64,000 nucleotides of DNA from Butyricimonas faecihominis (GTDB lineage: Bacteria; Bacteroidota; Bacteroidia; Bacteroidales; Marinifilaceae). Shown here one piece after another: positions 1 to 10,231 of the stretch. The stretch spans positions 3,167,880 to 3,231,879 of the forward strand of contig NZ_AP028155.1 in assembly GCF_033096445.1 (NCBI RefSeq). Direction: 5' to 3'. A program made the translations under genes and the position numbers. The first letter of the stretch is position 1, and each line of letters starts with the position of its first letter. Under the pieces are notes generated by a model, which saw only the letters and a program-made list of their open reading frames with translations, was not told where the DNA came from and made no database searches.

Positions 1-1287
1 GTAAAAATTCAATTTCGTCAGTTTATCCAGTTTACCAAAACTTTCCGGGACGGCTTTCAGTAGCTTACATCCTCTTAAAGTCAAGGTGCTTACTTGTAAA
101 TTTCCTATATCACTTGACAAACGCTCCAACCTCTCACAATCAGATAAATCTAATGCCGTCAACTGGATCAAGTTTCCAAAACCTTCGGGAAGTTCTTTCA
201 ACACTTTACAACCGGATAAGGTCAAAGTTTTCAAATTCACTAATTTCCCGATATTCTCACCTAAAGAGGCCAAAGCCTGACATCCACGTAAATTCAATGT
301 TGTTAAATTCTCCGCCAATTCCCCAATATCATCCGGTAAACTATAAATATTCGTTCCTGCAAGATCTAACGATTTCAAGTGTTTCAACTTGGATATTCCT
401 TCCGGCAAGTCCCCGATCAGGTATATCGTTGATAACGACAAGGATTCCAGCGCAGGCAAAGTATAGAATGCCGCAAAAGATTCCATCGGGATTTTCAATT
501 GTCCCGGCTTAAATTCCTTTAATGAAAGCATGGAAGACATATCATTCGGCAAGAACCACTCCGTCCCATCCGAGAAGTTCACATTCAAGGATTCCAACTT
601 TCTCAAGTTAATCAAGCTATTCGGACATTTGTAAACTTTCCCGGTAATCCGCAGAGAGGTCAATTCCCGTAAATTACCCACTTCATTCGGCAGGTTACCA
701 GACAAACTGAAGTCAGACAATAGCAATGCTGTCACTCGCAATTCTCCATTTATCTCTTCTAAGGTAACTCCGGACCACTCTGTCATCGGTTTTCTAGGGT
801 TCCACGGGTTACGCCATCCTTCACCATTAAGTGATTCGTGAAGAACAAGTAATGCCAAACTATCACTTCTGCGAGTATATTTGGATTCATACGTGTACTG
901 ACCAACGAACACGGTGTCGGTCACGCCGGTATTCTCCTGGCGAACAATCATTCTCGTGTAGCGTTCCTGCATCCCCTCGTTTACCCTCAAAGTAATCCCG
1001 ACAACAGCATTACCCTCGTCCCCGGATTTCGGTTCATAATCAAAAATCCAATTGGTTTCCTCGATCGGCTCAATACTCCACCCGCCACCAATGGAACGCA
1101 ACTCGAATCCCTGGGCATTTCCCATGGCATCGATCATGATCTCTTTCTGTGACAATTTCAAGCCCGGAGTCAGATCTTCTGGAATCACCGGATCAGGAAT
1201 ATCCTTGAAGTCGTAATCCTCGCAAGATGAAAATATCCAAAGCGACACAATGCTATAAAGCACTAGATTTACAATATATCGTTTCAT
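1..1287 (-). CDS. Leucine-rich-repeat surface lipoprotein (partial, C-terminus beyond left edge)
   Basis: An open frame of 429 codons runs from ATG at 1287 to the window edge without a stop. The N-terminus is a lipoprotein signal ending in a lipobox (IFSSC, cysteine near residue 23), so the protein is probably anchored in the outer membrane. After an Ig/BACON-like stretch (residues ~30-140), several leucine-rich repeats follow (for example LKSLDLAGTNIYSLPDDIG and LTALDLSDCERL), with a spacing of about 23 residues. It is the last visible gene of the SusCD locus, 18 nt after the PKD-like lipoprotein gene, so it is probably co-transcribed and acts as an extra surface binding protein. The substrate cannot be told. 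Confidence 0.85.
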   Translation of the reverse strand, partial: MKRYIVNLVLYSIVSLWIFSSCEDYDFKDIPDPVIPEDLTPGLKLSQKEIMIDAMGNAQGFELRSIGGGWSIEPIEETNWIFDYEPKSGDEGNAVVGITLRVNEGMQERYTRMIVRQENTGVTDTVFVGQYTYESKYTRRSDSLALLVLHESLNGEGWRNPWNPRKPMTEWSGVTLEEINGELRVTALLLSDFSLSGNLPNEVGNLRELTSLRITGKVYKCPNSLINLRKLESLNVNFSDGTEWFLPNDMSSMLSLKEFKPGQLKIPMESFAAFYTLPALESLSLSTIYLIGDLPEGISKLKHLKSLDLAGTNIYSLPDDIGELAENLTTLNLRGCQALASLGENIGKLVNLKTLTLSGCKVLKELPEGFGNLIQLTALDLSDCERLERLSSDIGNLQVSTLTLRGCKLLKAVPESFGKLDKLTKLNFY

Positions 1288-1305
1288 AATCTTCATTATT
1301 AATTT

Positions 1306-2802
1306 CTATTTAATCTTGTAGAACATACTTACAGGTTCGTAAGAAATTCCCTCGTACTTATTTACCAGTTCACCAGAATCCGCATCATAGATATACAAAG
1401 AACCTTTATATTCACCCTCACGATTCGGATTATAGGTTGAAATGTAGAATTGTTTTTGGCGGGAATAATCTTGATATTCAGCATCACTGACACTACGAGA
1501 ACATTGATAATGATTCAGGCAACGAACCTCTTCACCCTCGGGTAATGTTATGAAAGGAGTTGCATCTATATCCAACTGCGAGTAAAACCATTTATAGACT
1601 TTATTACCATTAGAAACAAAAACACAAGAGTAGTAATCATTGGGTAATAATTGAGATGATTCCGTAACGATTCCTTCTCTAACAGAACGTTCAAAGAGAA
1701 CCCAAAGTCCACCGCCACCGGCAAAATTATACATCATCCCTTTTATTCCAGTAATCTTTGTCTGTCCACCATCACGACTAATAACATATACATCATCATC
1801 CAAATTCTGGAATAATTTAATCACCTTTCTATTTTTAAAATAATCAAAACAATTCTGATAAGAGAAGAAAGGATCGTACCCGTTAGCTCCACTCCAACAA
1901 ACTGCATCCCGATCTTTGCTAATGAATACCCTTGTCATACTACTTGTGTAACTCGGACGATCGTAAGCATCCGTGTACACAGTTTCTTGCGGAAGACCAG
2001 GGAAAGGGAATATCGCTTGTTGCTGGGTTTGTACCATAGCCACACCCCCATTTCTAGACACGACTTCAAATTCTGTACTAAATTTTCCATCATAAGCCAT
2101 TAATCTACCCGGGACGAAGTTCAATTCATAAAACTTAAAATCATACTCGTAAATCTCTTTAAATGTCTTCGCATCAATCTGAACCAACTTCTGACTCTCT
2201 CCATGCAAGATATACAAGTAATTCCCGACTTTATCTACATCTACCGGATCCATATATAATTCCTTACCTTCATTCGCATAGGCAAAAGCATTTTGCATGA
2301 ATGACGGTTGCATCCCAGCTTCCACTTCTTCTGGAGTTAACGTTTTCATGAAAGAAATACTTCCCTTACCATCAGGACGACGTCCCAAAATCATAAAACC
2401 TTCCTCAAACTGAGAATTAACAAAAACATGATAATATTTAATTGTACTTCCATCCTCACTTGTCACTATCTGCCGTAAGTGGTAATGCCCCAACTCTCGA
2501 ACGACGTAACTCAAATCTTTTTCTTGAGAAATGTTTTTAAAAACCGTTGTAGATTCCCCAGTTTTTGGATCTTCAGCATAAAGCCCCATATCCCATTGAT
2601 AGGTTAACTCGTCTGTCTCACTTTCAATATCAGCTTTAATTTCCAGCGTGTTATTGAAATAAATATTGATCGAATCTTTTGCTGTAGGTAAAATATTTAC
2701 CTCTATAATAGGTTGATCTGCCAATCTAGAATTATCATCATAGCATGCTTGCAAACAACATAAAACGATCAATATACCCCATATATATTTTATTCTATTC
2801 AT
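1306..2802 (-). CDS. PKD-like family surface lipoprotein of a SusCD locus
   Basis: A 498-residue lipoprotein with signal peptide and lipobox (CCLQAC, cysteine near residue 20). An Ig/PKD-like domain lies at about residues 30-130 (pattern LTYQWDMG...LGHYHLRQIVTSEDGS). The rest is beta-rich and propeller-like, with repeated aromatic strands. It occupies the SusE/SusF position downstream of SusD and DUF4843 genes, where such proteins usually act as accessory glycan- or peptide-binding proteins on the cell surface. The gap to the DUF4843 gene is only 17 nt, consistent with one transcript. The specific ligand is unknown. Confidence 0.8.
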   Translation of the reverse strand: MNRIKYIWGILIVLCCLQACYDDNSRLADQPIIEVNILPTAKDSINIYFNNTLEIKADIESETDELTYQWDMGLYAEDPKTGESTTVFKNISQEKDLSYVVRELGHYHLRQIVTSEDGSTIKYYHVFVNSQFEEGFMILGRRPDGKGSISFMKTLTPEEVEAGMQPSFMQNAFAYANEGKELYMDPVDVDKVGNYLYILHGESQKLVQIDAKTFKEIYEYDFKFYELNFVPGRLMAYDGKFSTEFEVVSRNGGVAMVQTQQQAIFPFPGLPQETVYTDAYDRPSYTSSMTRVFISKDRDAVCWSGANGYDPFFSYQNCFDYFKNRKVIKLFQNLDDDVYVISRDGGQTKITGIKGMMYNFAGGGGLWVLFERSVREGIVTESSQLLPNDYYSCVFVSNGNKVYKWFYSQLDIDATPFITLPEGEEVRCLNHYQCSRSVSDAEYQDYSRQKQFYISTYNPNREGEYKGSLYIYDADSGELVNKYEGISYEPVSMFYKIK

Positions 2803-2819
2803 AAAAGCCTAATTTTCAA

Positions 2820-3584
2820 TTATTCATACTCTGTTGTCGCCGGATTGGGCAATTTATAATGTTCATCTCCTGTCTGTAGATAATACTCATACATCGGAGT
2901 ATAAATATGCTGTTTAAAATAACCTAAATAAACATAGGTCGTCAGTAAATACGGATAGCGGCTATGTGATTCGTTATCCAGATATTCTCCCCATTTGGAT
3001 TCAATATCGTCATACAAGACGGGCAATTTTTCTTTAGTTTCATGGAAATACTTGATAAATAATATCAACTTATCCTGATTATAGGTTCCTAATCGATCAG
3101 GACGCCACCATTCGGGTTGTTCGATACTAATATCACCAAAAAACACGAGGCATTTTGTCCTATTGGTTGGTATATATTCATCGTTTGCTTCCAAATTCAA
3201 GTATAATTTATACTGAATATCTTTTACTAGGTTATCTCGTTTAAAATCTAATTTGATAGCTGCTGTCACAGAGTCTTTCATAAACACTTGAATTTCATCC
3301 ATGTTATAATGAACTCCTAATTTCGCCGTTGAATTACGCACATCCGCACTCACCTTAAATTCAACATCTCGATCAAAATTAGCTAAACCAATCAAACTAA
3401 TCGGGACTTCCAGATCAACTTCTTTATCTTCACGGGGACCATATTCAAAAAAGAACGTGTCCTTGTCAAAATAAATCTTATTTGTTAAAGAGGTATTATA
3501 CAATTTATAATCTTCATCCGTACATGAAAACAATGCCCCTAATAACAATAGCGCAGTAATACTCGTGTATAATAATTTTCTCAT
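2820..3584 (-). CDS. DUF4843-type lipoprotein of a SusCD locus
   Basis: A lipoprotein of about 254 residues. The chosen start (MRKLLYTS...) gives a standard signal peptide with lipobox ALFSC. A start at 3596, 1 nt after the SusD stop, is equally possible. The pattern 'yfdkdtffFeyGp...vpIsliGla..D', followed by a tract with GVHYNM and later EWWRPDRLG, matches the DUF4843 family that accompanies SusC/SusD pairs in Odoribacter, Butyricimonas and relatives. The function is not known; by location it is a surface accessory protein of the importer. It is in the same operon as its neighbours. Confidence 0.78.
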   Translation of the reverse strand: MRKLLYTSITALLLLGALFSCTDEDYKLYNTSLTNKIYFDKDTFFFEYGPREDKEVDLEVPISLIGLANFDRDVEFKVSADVRNSTAKLGVHYNMDEIQVFMKDSVTAAIKLDFKRDNLVKDIQYKLYLNLEANDEYIPTNRTKCLVFFGDISIEQPEWWRPDRLGTYNQDKLILFIKYFHETKEKLPVLYDDIESKWGEYLDNESHSRYPYLLTTYVYLGYFKQHIYTPMYEYYLQTGDEHYKLPNPATTEYE

Positions 3585-3597
3585 AACAACATTCATA

Positions 3598-5034
3598 TTA
3601 ATTTCTATATTCATACTCATTATCAGGTACCGGGAACACATAAATATCTTTTGAGGCCTGGAATGTTTGATCGGTTATTGATTCATAAATTGACATATTA
3701 TAGTGTTTCATAATCTGGAACCATTGTCCTTCACAAACCAATTCTTTACGGCGATCATTATTAATATTCATTCGCGACACAACAACAATGCCATCCCCTT
3801 TGTTAAAGCCATTTAAACCGCGAGCCTTCACAACTTTATCTAAATAAGTCGCTGCCATTTCCATATTATCTGATACAAGATAATATTCTGACACGATATA
3901 ATACAACTCTGGTAATCGAATCATGTTAATCCCACTTAATTTAGCCACGGGACGAGTATTTAATCGTACTTTAAAACGATCTACCACTTTCATACACCGC
4001 AAACCTTCCGCTCCATGATCAGACAAAGTCTGGAACCACTTATCCAAGCGATAATCAAACCCGTCTTGGTCAACCTCGTAAATCTCCCTATAATCCGGTT
4101 TCGGATCATAGTAATTGTTTCCACCACTAGAATACATTACATCCCGCGTATAATTAGGAAATTCTTCAGAATATAACCCCCAAATCGTTTCTTTATCAGA
4201 AATAATACCGTTCATAATATCCTCCACATTTGTCTTATCCTCCATCGAGAAGAAAGGACAATCAATCACTTTCATGGCATAATTCTTCGCTGTTTCTAAA
4301 TCTCCTTTTTCCCAATAAACACGAGCAAGTAAAGCTTGTACTGCATAAAGATTCATATGAATCACACGATCCTTCACGAATCCCCCAGCATTTTCATCCA
4401 CCCGATCAAAATACTCTCCATGAGCAGCTAATAATCTTTCAGCTTCTTTAAAATCACGAATGATCTTATTATAAGACTCATTGATCGGATCGAATGGGGT
4501 TACTTGGTAAGTATAATTCTCACGATATGGGATTCCCGTTGCATTCGGATTCTGTATTATACTCTCTGAAAACAAACGTAAAAGTTCAAAATGCATGAAA
4601 GCTCGCAATCCCAATCCCTCAGCTTTATAAACATTATACAAGGCAAATTTTGTAGAATCATGTTTGGCAAGATTCTCCAGCATATTATTCACGTAAGAGA
4701 TCCCTTTATACATGGATTCCCATATCGCATCGATTTCCGGGCGCACTTCCATATGTTTGTAATTGTAAAGCCGCAACTGATTAGACCAGTGCTGATCCCA
4801 TCCTCCGGAAAAATACTGTCCGACAACATCCACCAAACCATACGTCATATTTTTCCCATACAGAGGTTCTCTCGCTAAATAAGAATAGACGCCATAAATT
4901 GCCTCTTCAAATCCTTCGGCAGTTTCAAACAATTCATTATTCACAATTTCTCCTGTCGGTCTAACATCCAAGAAACTATCACAAGAATAACAGATTGTCA
5001 ATAAGATAAATAATGTGTATATCAATCTTTTCAT
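3598..5034 (-). CDS. SusD/RagB-like nutrient-binding outer-membrane lipoprotein
   Basis: A 478-residue SusD-family lipoprotein. The signal peptide ends in a lipobox (TICYSC), followed by the typical SFLDVRPTGEIVNNELF start and helical TPR-like segments (GLRAFMHFELLRLF, ALLARVYWEKGDLETAKNYA). The C-terminal RagB region ends in VFPVPDNEYEYRN, the common 'pIP..E...N' finish. SusD proteins form the lid on the SusC channel and bind the ligand. The gene starts 12 nt after the SusC stop, so the pair is co-expressed. A start at 5040 (MIM...) is also possible. The substrate is not evident. Confidence 0.93.
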   Translation of the reverse strand: MKRLIYTLFILLTICYSCDSFLDVRPTGEIVNNELFETAEGFEEAIYGVYSYLAREPLYGKNMTYGLVDVVGQYFSGGWDQHWSNQLRLYNYKHMEVRPEIDAIWESMYKGISYVNNMLENLAKHDSTKFALYNVYKAEGLGLRAFMHFELLRLFSESIIQNPNATGIPYRENYTYQVTPFDPINESYNKIIRDFKEAERLLAAHGEYFDRVDENAGGFVKDRVIHMNLYAVQALLARVYWEKGDLETAKNYAMKVIDCPFFSMEDKTNVEDIMNGIISDKETIWGLYSEEFPNYTRDVMYSSGGNNYYDPKPDYREIYEVDQDGFDYRLDKWFQTLSDHGAEGLRCMKVVDRFKVRLNTRPVAKLSGINMIRLPELYYIVSEYYLVSDNMEMAATYLDKVVKARGLNGFNKGDGIVVVSRMNINNDRRKELVCEGQWFQIMKHYNMSIYESITDQTFQASKDIYVFPVPDNEYEYRN

Positions 5035-5046
5035 AATCATATCATT

Positions 5047-8000
5047 TTAGAAGGTCGGACTAATTGAGAAAGTAAATCCCCGGCTAAATGGATATTCCGT
5101 ACCCCGTTCAAATTTCACGGTTGACATACGGAATGGGTCTTTCATTCCCACACTCAGTCTTAAACGCTTGAAACCAATTTTTTTCAATAGATTTTGATTA
5201 AAATCATAAGCTAACTCTATACTTCTACATATCACGTTATTATCATCTTCTACAAATCGACTAGTATGATAACTTGTGCGGGAATCTGCATTTGCAATAT
5301 CCAAATAAGCGGGAACATCATTCACATTTTTCCAACGTTCTTCAAAAGCTCTCCGATCCACATTATTTCTCGGATTCACGTTCTCCACGTTATCTGCACG
5401 AGTCGTATTATATATTTGTCCTCCGAAATTATACTCGAAAGCCATATTCAATTGCCATCCCTTATATGATAACATCGGGAAAAACGCACCTTTTAACCAA
5501 GCAGACTCATCACCCACGACCACTTTGTCATTAGGATCATACTCCAAGGTCCAAGCTCCATTTCGCTTGATAAATACCTCTTCTCCCGTTGCCGGGTTAA
5601 TTCCTGCAGAACGTACAGCATAAATGGCAGAAGTTGACTCTCCTTCTTTATACAAGATTTTTGGAGCCGAGGATCCATCAGCATTAGCCTCCTCGTTATA
5701 TTTTGCCAAGCTATTACTAATTCCCAAAATTTCATTTTTATTATGGTCCCCGTTTACTTTCAAGCTAAACCGCCAATCTTCCAAGGCTACCAGCAAAGCC
5801 GTTACTTCAAATTCGAATCCTTTGTTACGCATCTGGCCCAAGTTATTTCGAACCGTAACTTCTCCTACAGAAGGCGGAACTGACATATCAATCAACACGT
5901 CATCTGTTGTCTTCACGTAATAATCAAATGTCGCACTGATACGATTATCCCAAAGATCAAGATTTAACCCAAAGTTATGAGCTTTCGTCAATTCCCATTT
6001 CAGATCTCGATTACCCATTGTTTTCGGCACCGCACCAATACCATGCAAATAAAAATTTTCACCATTATAGAAATAAGTTGTCACAGCTTGATAAGGAGCA
6101 AAACTAACATTACCAGTGACACCATAAGAATAGCGAAGACGGAACGTGTTCAACCAGCCAAAACGAGTTGCGAATTCCTCGTTATGAATGTTCCATCCGG
6201 CACCTACAGACCAGAAAGGAGCAAAACGATTCTTATCTCCAAATTTAGAAGAACCGGAACGACGGAAAGACCCGTCCACGAAATAACGATTTTTCACGAT
6301 AAAGTTTGCATTTACAAAAGGTCCTATACTCGTACTTATTTCTTCCGACCCGGTAGGACGCTTTCCTTCACCAAAGCCTGCCGCAAAATTTGGTGCATGT
6401 AAGGAAGATTTGTAGAAACCATAAGCCGTATATCCATCTGTTGTAGTAGTCTCCTTCATTATGTCCGCACCACCATGCAAGGTTAACAAGAAGTCCTCTC
6501 CAAAATTTTGAGCATAATTCACAACACCCCGTCCCTCATATTTCAGATACTGCTCATTTTCAATAAGCAAAGAACCTTGCTCCGAACGACTCGTTGCATC
6601 CTTAAACACATTAGATTCAGGAGAATAGAAAACTTCCGTTCTATCTTTAGAAGTTACAATCGTCCCCGTCCCATTCACAAAAAGACCGGGTCTCACATCC
6701 CAACGGAAGGACAATGAATTCGTAAAGGAACGACTTGACCCTTTATCATAATTACCACATTCAGCCTCATACAGAGGATTTGCCATTTCCCATGAAAGAG
6801 TCTTGTTCAAACGCCCATATTCATCATAAGGAGAATCATAAGGATTCATAACCACGTAATCCGAGAACTTTCCATAAGGACTCTCTTTCCATTTCAAATC
6901 AGAAAAACTGGATTGAAAGGACACGGTCAATTTATTATCGACATGATAGGAAAGGAACATATTCAGACCTATCGTATTACGATAGTCTTTTTGCATAACT
7001 CCTTTCACCGTTCGCACATTAGCATTCAACCGATAGGTCATCCCGTTTCCTCGGCCACTAGCCCCGATAGAATTATTAATCGTGTAACCCGAACGTAGAG
7101 GCTTGGACATCCAGTCAGTATCCATTCCCTTAGAAATTAATATTTTCTTCCTATTATATTCTTCAAAATCATTCAACAAAGAAAAATTATATAACCCCGC
7201 CAAACGTTCAAACTCTAATTTGTCTTTTGCATTCAGATAATCGTATGATCTCAAATCAGGGACCTCTAATGCTCCATCCAAATTATAGGACAATCGTAAT
7301 TTATCATTCAGCACTCTTTTTCGTTCAATAACAATAACACCATTAGCAGCCTTTTCTCCATAAAGTGCCGTAGCAGAAGCATCTTTTAAAACATCCACAC
7401 GTTCGATATCATTAATATCAATATCATACAAATCTCGCATCGTGATCTCTACACCATCCAACATAATAACTGGCTGGTTCGCACTTTGGTCCGCTTCCGT
7501 GGACAGAGATGAAGTCCCTCGAATGACGATTTCAGGCATCCGGTTCGGGTTCGACCCGAAAGCGTTATTTTCCACCATTCGCATACCGGGAGTTAACATC
7601 GAAATGGCACTAACCAAATTTGTATTAGATACCGCCTTAATTTCCTCAACGGTCATTGTCTTGACAGACCCCGTGAAACTTTCTTTCTTCTTGGTGAAAA
7701 ATCCGGTAACCACAACATCATCTAATGCCTTGGTATCAGACTTCATCACAACATTATACTCTGTTTTCTTCTTGGAGATCTTTAACTCATAATTCTGCAT
7801 TCCCACAAAAGAGAAAATCAATTTTGTCGTATCCGATTGAGGCACTTCCAAATTAAACTTTCCATCAATATCCGTTGCCGTTCCTATTGATGTCCATTTT
7901 ATCATTACCGTAACACCCGGTAACGGAATACCCTCCTCGTCTGTAACCGTACCTTTTACCTTTACTCCAGTAACTTTCTTCTCATCATCTTGTTGTTGAG

Positions 8001-8334
8001 CATAAAAAATCACAACATGATCACTCGTAATCTCGTACCGTAAAGGTTTATCCACGAAAACAAGATCAAGAATCTCCGATACCGTCTTGTAATGTACTTT
8101 TCCACTAACGGTATATTTTTGAACATCCTCATGGTTAAATACGAATTTTAGATTGGTCTTTTGCTGAATCTGTTCAAAAAGCTGAACCATATTCATGTTC
8201 TCAAATACCAGATCAATCCGATCCTGTTGCGACCACACTTTCGCATTCAAACTAGAGAAGCCCAAAATCAATACCAGGAATACTAGCTTGATTTTAATCA
8301 TAATCCAGATTAGGTTTCTACATAAAAATTTCAT
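5047..8334 (-). CDS. SusC/RagA-like TonB-dependent transporter with STN signalling domain
   Basis: A TonB-dependent outer-membrane transporter of about 1095 residues. Order of parts: signal peptide; secretin/TonB N-terminal (STN) domain (~45-115); CarboxypepD_reg-like domain (GTVTDEEGIPLPGVTVMIK); TonB box region and plug (DDVVVTGFFTKKKESFTGS; VIMLDGVEI; IERVDVLKDASATALYGEKAANGVI); then a long beta-barrel ending in FSISPTF. The STN domain marks a transporter that signals ligand occupancy to a FecR/ECF sigma pair, and exactly such a pair lies just upstream. Two further in-frame starts exist upstream (8358) and inside the signal; MKFLCRN at 8334 was preferred. Confidence 0.93.
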   Translation of the reverse strand: MKFLCRNLIWIMIKIKLVFLVLILGFSSLNAKVWSQQDRIDLVFENMNMVQLFEQIQQKTNLKFVFNHEDVQKYTVSGKVHYKTVSEILDLVFVDKPLRYEITSDHVVIFYAQQQDDEKKVTGVKVKGTVTDEEGIPLPGVTVMIKWTSIGTATDIDGKFNLEVPQSDTTKLIFSFVGMQNYELKISKKKTEYNVVMKSDTKALDDVVVTGFFTKKKESFTGSVKTMTVEEIKAVSNTNLVSAISMLTPGMRMVENNAFGSNPNRMPEIVIRGTSSLSTEADQSANQPVIMLDGVEITMRDLYDIDINDIERVDVLKDASATALYGEKAANGVIVIERKRVLNDKLRLSYNLDGALEVPDLRSYDYLNAKDKLEFERLAGLYNFSLLNDFEEYNRKKILISKGMDTDWMSKPLRSGYTINNSIGASGRGNGMTYRLNANVRTVKGVMQKDYRNTIGLNMFLSYHVDNKLTVSFQSSFSDLKWKESPYGKFSDYVVMNPYDSPYDEYGRLNKTLSWEMANPLYEAECGNYDKGSSRSFTNSLSFRWDVRPGLFVNGTGTIVTSKDRTEVFYSPESNVFKDATSRSEQGSLLIENEQYLKYEGRGVVNYAQNFGEDFLLTLHGGADIMKETTTTDGYTAYGFYKSSLHAPNFAAGFGEGKRPTGSEEISTSIGPFVNANFIVKNRYFVDGSFRRSGSSKFGDKNRFAPFWSVGAGWNIHNEEFATRFGWLNTFRLRYSYGVTGNVSFAPYQAVTTYFYNGENFYLHGIGAVPKTMGNRDLKWELTKAHNFGLNLDLWDNRISATFDYYVKTTDDVLIDMSVPPSVGEVTVRNNLGQMRNKGFEFEVTALLVALEDWRFSLKVNGDHNKNEILGISNSLAKYNEEANADGSSAPKILYKEGESTSAIYAVRSAGINPATGEEVFIKRNGAWTLEYDPNDKVVVGDESAWLKGAFFPMLSYKGWQLNMAFEYNFGGQIYNTTRADNVENVNPRNNVDRRAFEERWKNVNDVPAYLDIANADSRTSYHTSRFVEDDNNVICRSIELAYDFNQNLLKKIGFKRLRLSVGMKDPFRMSTVKFERGTEYPFSRGFTFSISPTF

Positions 8335-8387
8335 AACTTTGTTTTTCAAGTTTAACATTAAAATTCCTTTGGCGAGGAGTTTTCATC

Positions 8388-8415
8388 CAGGAAGCATGTT
8401 GGCGCAAGCTTCCTG
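8388..8415 (-). terminator. Hairpin between fecR-like gene and susC
   Basis: A perfect 8-bp stem (CAGGAAGC / GCTTCCTG) with a 12-nt loop lies in the 89-nt gap between the anti-sigma gene and the SusC gene. On the minus strand no T-run follows, so it is more likely an attenuator or mRNA-processing hairpin that sets the SusC/FecR ratio than a full terminator. Confidence 0.4.
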
Positions 8416-8423
8416 TTTTATTT

Positions 8424-9560
8424 TCAATTTCTACTTATATCTTTTACCGTGAGAATCCGTCCCTTTAAATCTAAACTTATTTTCTTTGTTTTTTCTAATA
8501 TATTAATCACCTCGTTTATCGAAGAACTTCGTTTAAACCAAGCGGAGAAGTGATAATCTTTTACCTGTTGATTCATATAAAACACGTCAACATCATACCA
8601 ACGGGCAAGCTCTTCCATGATATTTTCCAAACGGCATTGCGTGAAACCAAACGCACCATGTCTCCAAGCCACTTGCTCTTCAACATTTACAACCCGTATC
8701 CGTATTTCATTATTTTCCAAAACAGCTTGTTGTCCCGGTCGTAACCTGTCTACCTTTCCCTTTCTCTCGATCTGTACTCCCCCTTCAACTAGCGTTGTCG
8801 CCAGACTCTCATTCGAATAATTCCGAACGTTAAATTGAGTACCTGTCACTCTCACATTATACTCGTTCATACGCACGATGAAAGGTTTTTCCACATCTTT
8901 AGCCACCTCAAAATAGGCTTCCCCCTCTAATTCAACCTGCCGTGTATTACCGGAAAATGTCACCGGATAACGAATGTGGCTATCGGAGTTTAACCAAACA
9001 ATGGTACCATCAGCCAACACCAGCTTATATTCTCCCCCACGAGGGACAGTGACCGTGTTGTAAATAGTTTCTGTCTTCATGGTATCATTCATGATTTTAT
9101 AAACCAATTCTTTATCCGGAAAATTTGAAATCACCATTCCTTTCTCGTTCACGTGAACGATCGTGTCCGCAAGCATTACTTGCTGACCAGAAGATAAGGT
9201 CAACACGGCTTGCTTTTTACCCGGTTGCACGGGCACTTCAGCATAAACCACTTTTTCCTGTTTATTTTCACGGATGAGAAGGAAAACCCCGAGACTCAAA
9301 GGTAATATCATAATAGCTGCGAATTTCAACAAAGTCCGTATCAGGGATATTTTACGTGCTGGACGAACTTGATTCCACGCCTTTCTCTTGTCAATTCTCT
9401 CCTTAACCTGAGAAGCGATGATGCCCGAACGAATCTTCAGTAAATCATTATAATATTCCCGGTTGGAAGAATTTTGATACCACTTGTCAAAAAAAGCACT
9501 TTCTTCTTCTGACAAATGTTCTTCCGAAAGCCGTTTTATTATTATTTCTTCTATATTCAT
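8424..9560 (-). CDS. FecR-family anti-sigma factor
   Basis: A 378-residue inner-membrane anti-sigma factor. The N-terminal cytoplasmic part (1-70) has the Bacteroidales pattern FDKWYQNSSNREYY. One transmembrane helix follows (LLKFAAIMILPLSLGVFLLI, ~78-97). The periplasmic FecR domain contains TVTVPRGGEYKLVLADGTIVWLNSDS, EGEAYFEVAKD and TGTQFNVRNY. The C-terminal domain resembles an STN partner (RLENIMEELARWYDVDVFY). It sits between the sigma gene (82 nt upstream) and SusC, the canonical order for trans-envelope signalling: ligand-loaded SusC signals through the STN domain to FecR, which releases the sigma factor. Confidence 0.92.
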   Translation of the reverse strand: MNIEEIIIKRLSEEHLSEEESAFFDKWYQNSSNREYYNDLLKIRSGIIASQVKERIDKRKAWNQVRPARKISLIRTLLKFAAIMILPLSLGVFLLIRENKQEKVVYAEVPVQPGKKQAVLTLSSGQQVMLADTIVHVNEKGMVISNFPDKELVYKIMNDTMKTETIYNTVTVPRGGEYKLVLADGTIVWLNSDSHIRYPVTFSGNTRQVELEGEAYFEVAKDVEKPFIVRMNEYNVRVTGTQFNVRNYSNESLATTLVEGGVQIERKGKVDRLRPGQQAVLENNEIRIRVVNVEEQVAWRHGAFGFTQCRLENIMEELARWYDVDVFYMNQQVKDYHFSAWFKRSSSINEVINILEKTKKISLDLKGRILTVKDISRN

Positions 9561-9642
9561 TTTCTTTATTTCTGGCTGTTATACCCTAAAGACAGGAGAA
9601 GAAATAAAACGAGTGGCTCAAAAAAAATAAAAAAATTAAAGA

Positions 9643-10230
9643 TTATTTATTCAAATACACTTTCCCCTTGAAATAGAGGGCAAAAAATAATACCGGAAAA
9701 GAAACTTCTCTACGCAATTCTTCTCGTAAGAAAGCGTAGGCTTTCTTCACATGATCCTTTACCGTGTTCAAAGAAATACCTAATAAATCTGCAATTTCAG
9801 CGTAGGATTTCGACTCGATCACACATAGTTCCAATACCATTTTACGCTTCTCCGGTAACTTATCCAACAATTTTCCTATATCTTCTATGAATTGTTCAGG
9901 ATCTTCATCATCATCATCTTGTATTTCCTGCAACAAACAATATTGTTTATATTTATCCACCACTTGCTGATGTTCCAAATAATTTAAACAACGATTTTTC
10001 ACAGATAGCAACAGATACCCCTCAAGGTTCTGGACACTTTTCAACTCCCCCCGTTTTTCCCACAAACGAACAAAAATCTCTTGCACAACATCTTCTGCTA
10101 CAGCAAAATCATTTGTATAGAACGTCGCCTGCTGCACCATTCCAACATACAACAAATCAAACAAGGACTTAAATTCTTTTTCATCCCCATTTATTAAACG
10201 ATCTTGATTTATTGGAACTTTTGATGTCAT
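9643..10230 (-). CDS. ECF-type RNA polymerase sigma factor
   Basis: A 195-residue sigma-70 family protein with region 2 (FKSLFDLLYVGMVQQATFYTNDFAVAEDVVQEIFVRLW, ~20-60) and region 4 (LPEKRKMVLELCVIESKSYAEIADLLGISLNTVKDHVKKA, ~130-172). The length and the two-domain layout fit the RpoE-like ECF factors that Bacteroidales pair with FecR. It is expected to switch on the downstream SusCD operon when released. Its upstream region is framed by a 19-bp perfect inverted repeat (10232-10379), listed separately. Confidence 0.93.
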   Translation of the reverse strand: MTSKVPINQDRLINGDEKEFKSLFDLLYVGMVQQATFYTNDFAVAEDVVQEIFVRLWEKRGELKSVQNLEGYLLLSVKNRCLNYLEHQQVVDKYKQYCLLQEIQDDDDEDPEQFIEDIGKLLDKLPEKRKMVLELCVIESKSYAEIADLLGISLNTVKDHVKKAYAFLREELRREVSFPVLFFALYFKGKVYLNK

Positions 10231-10231
10231 A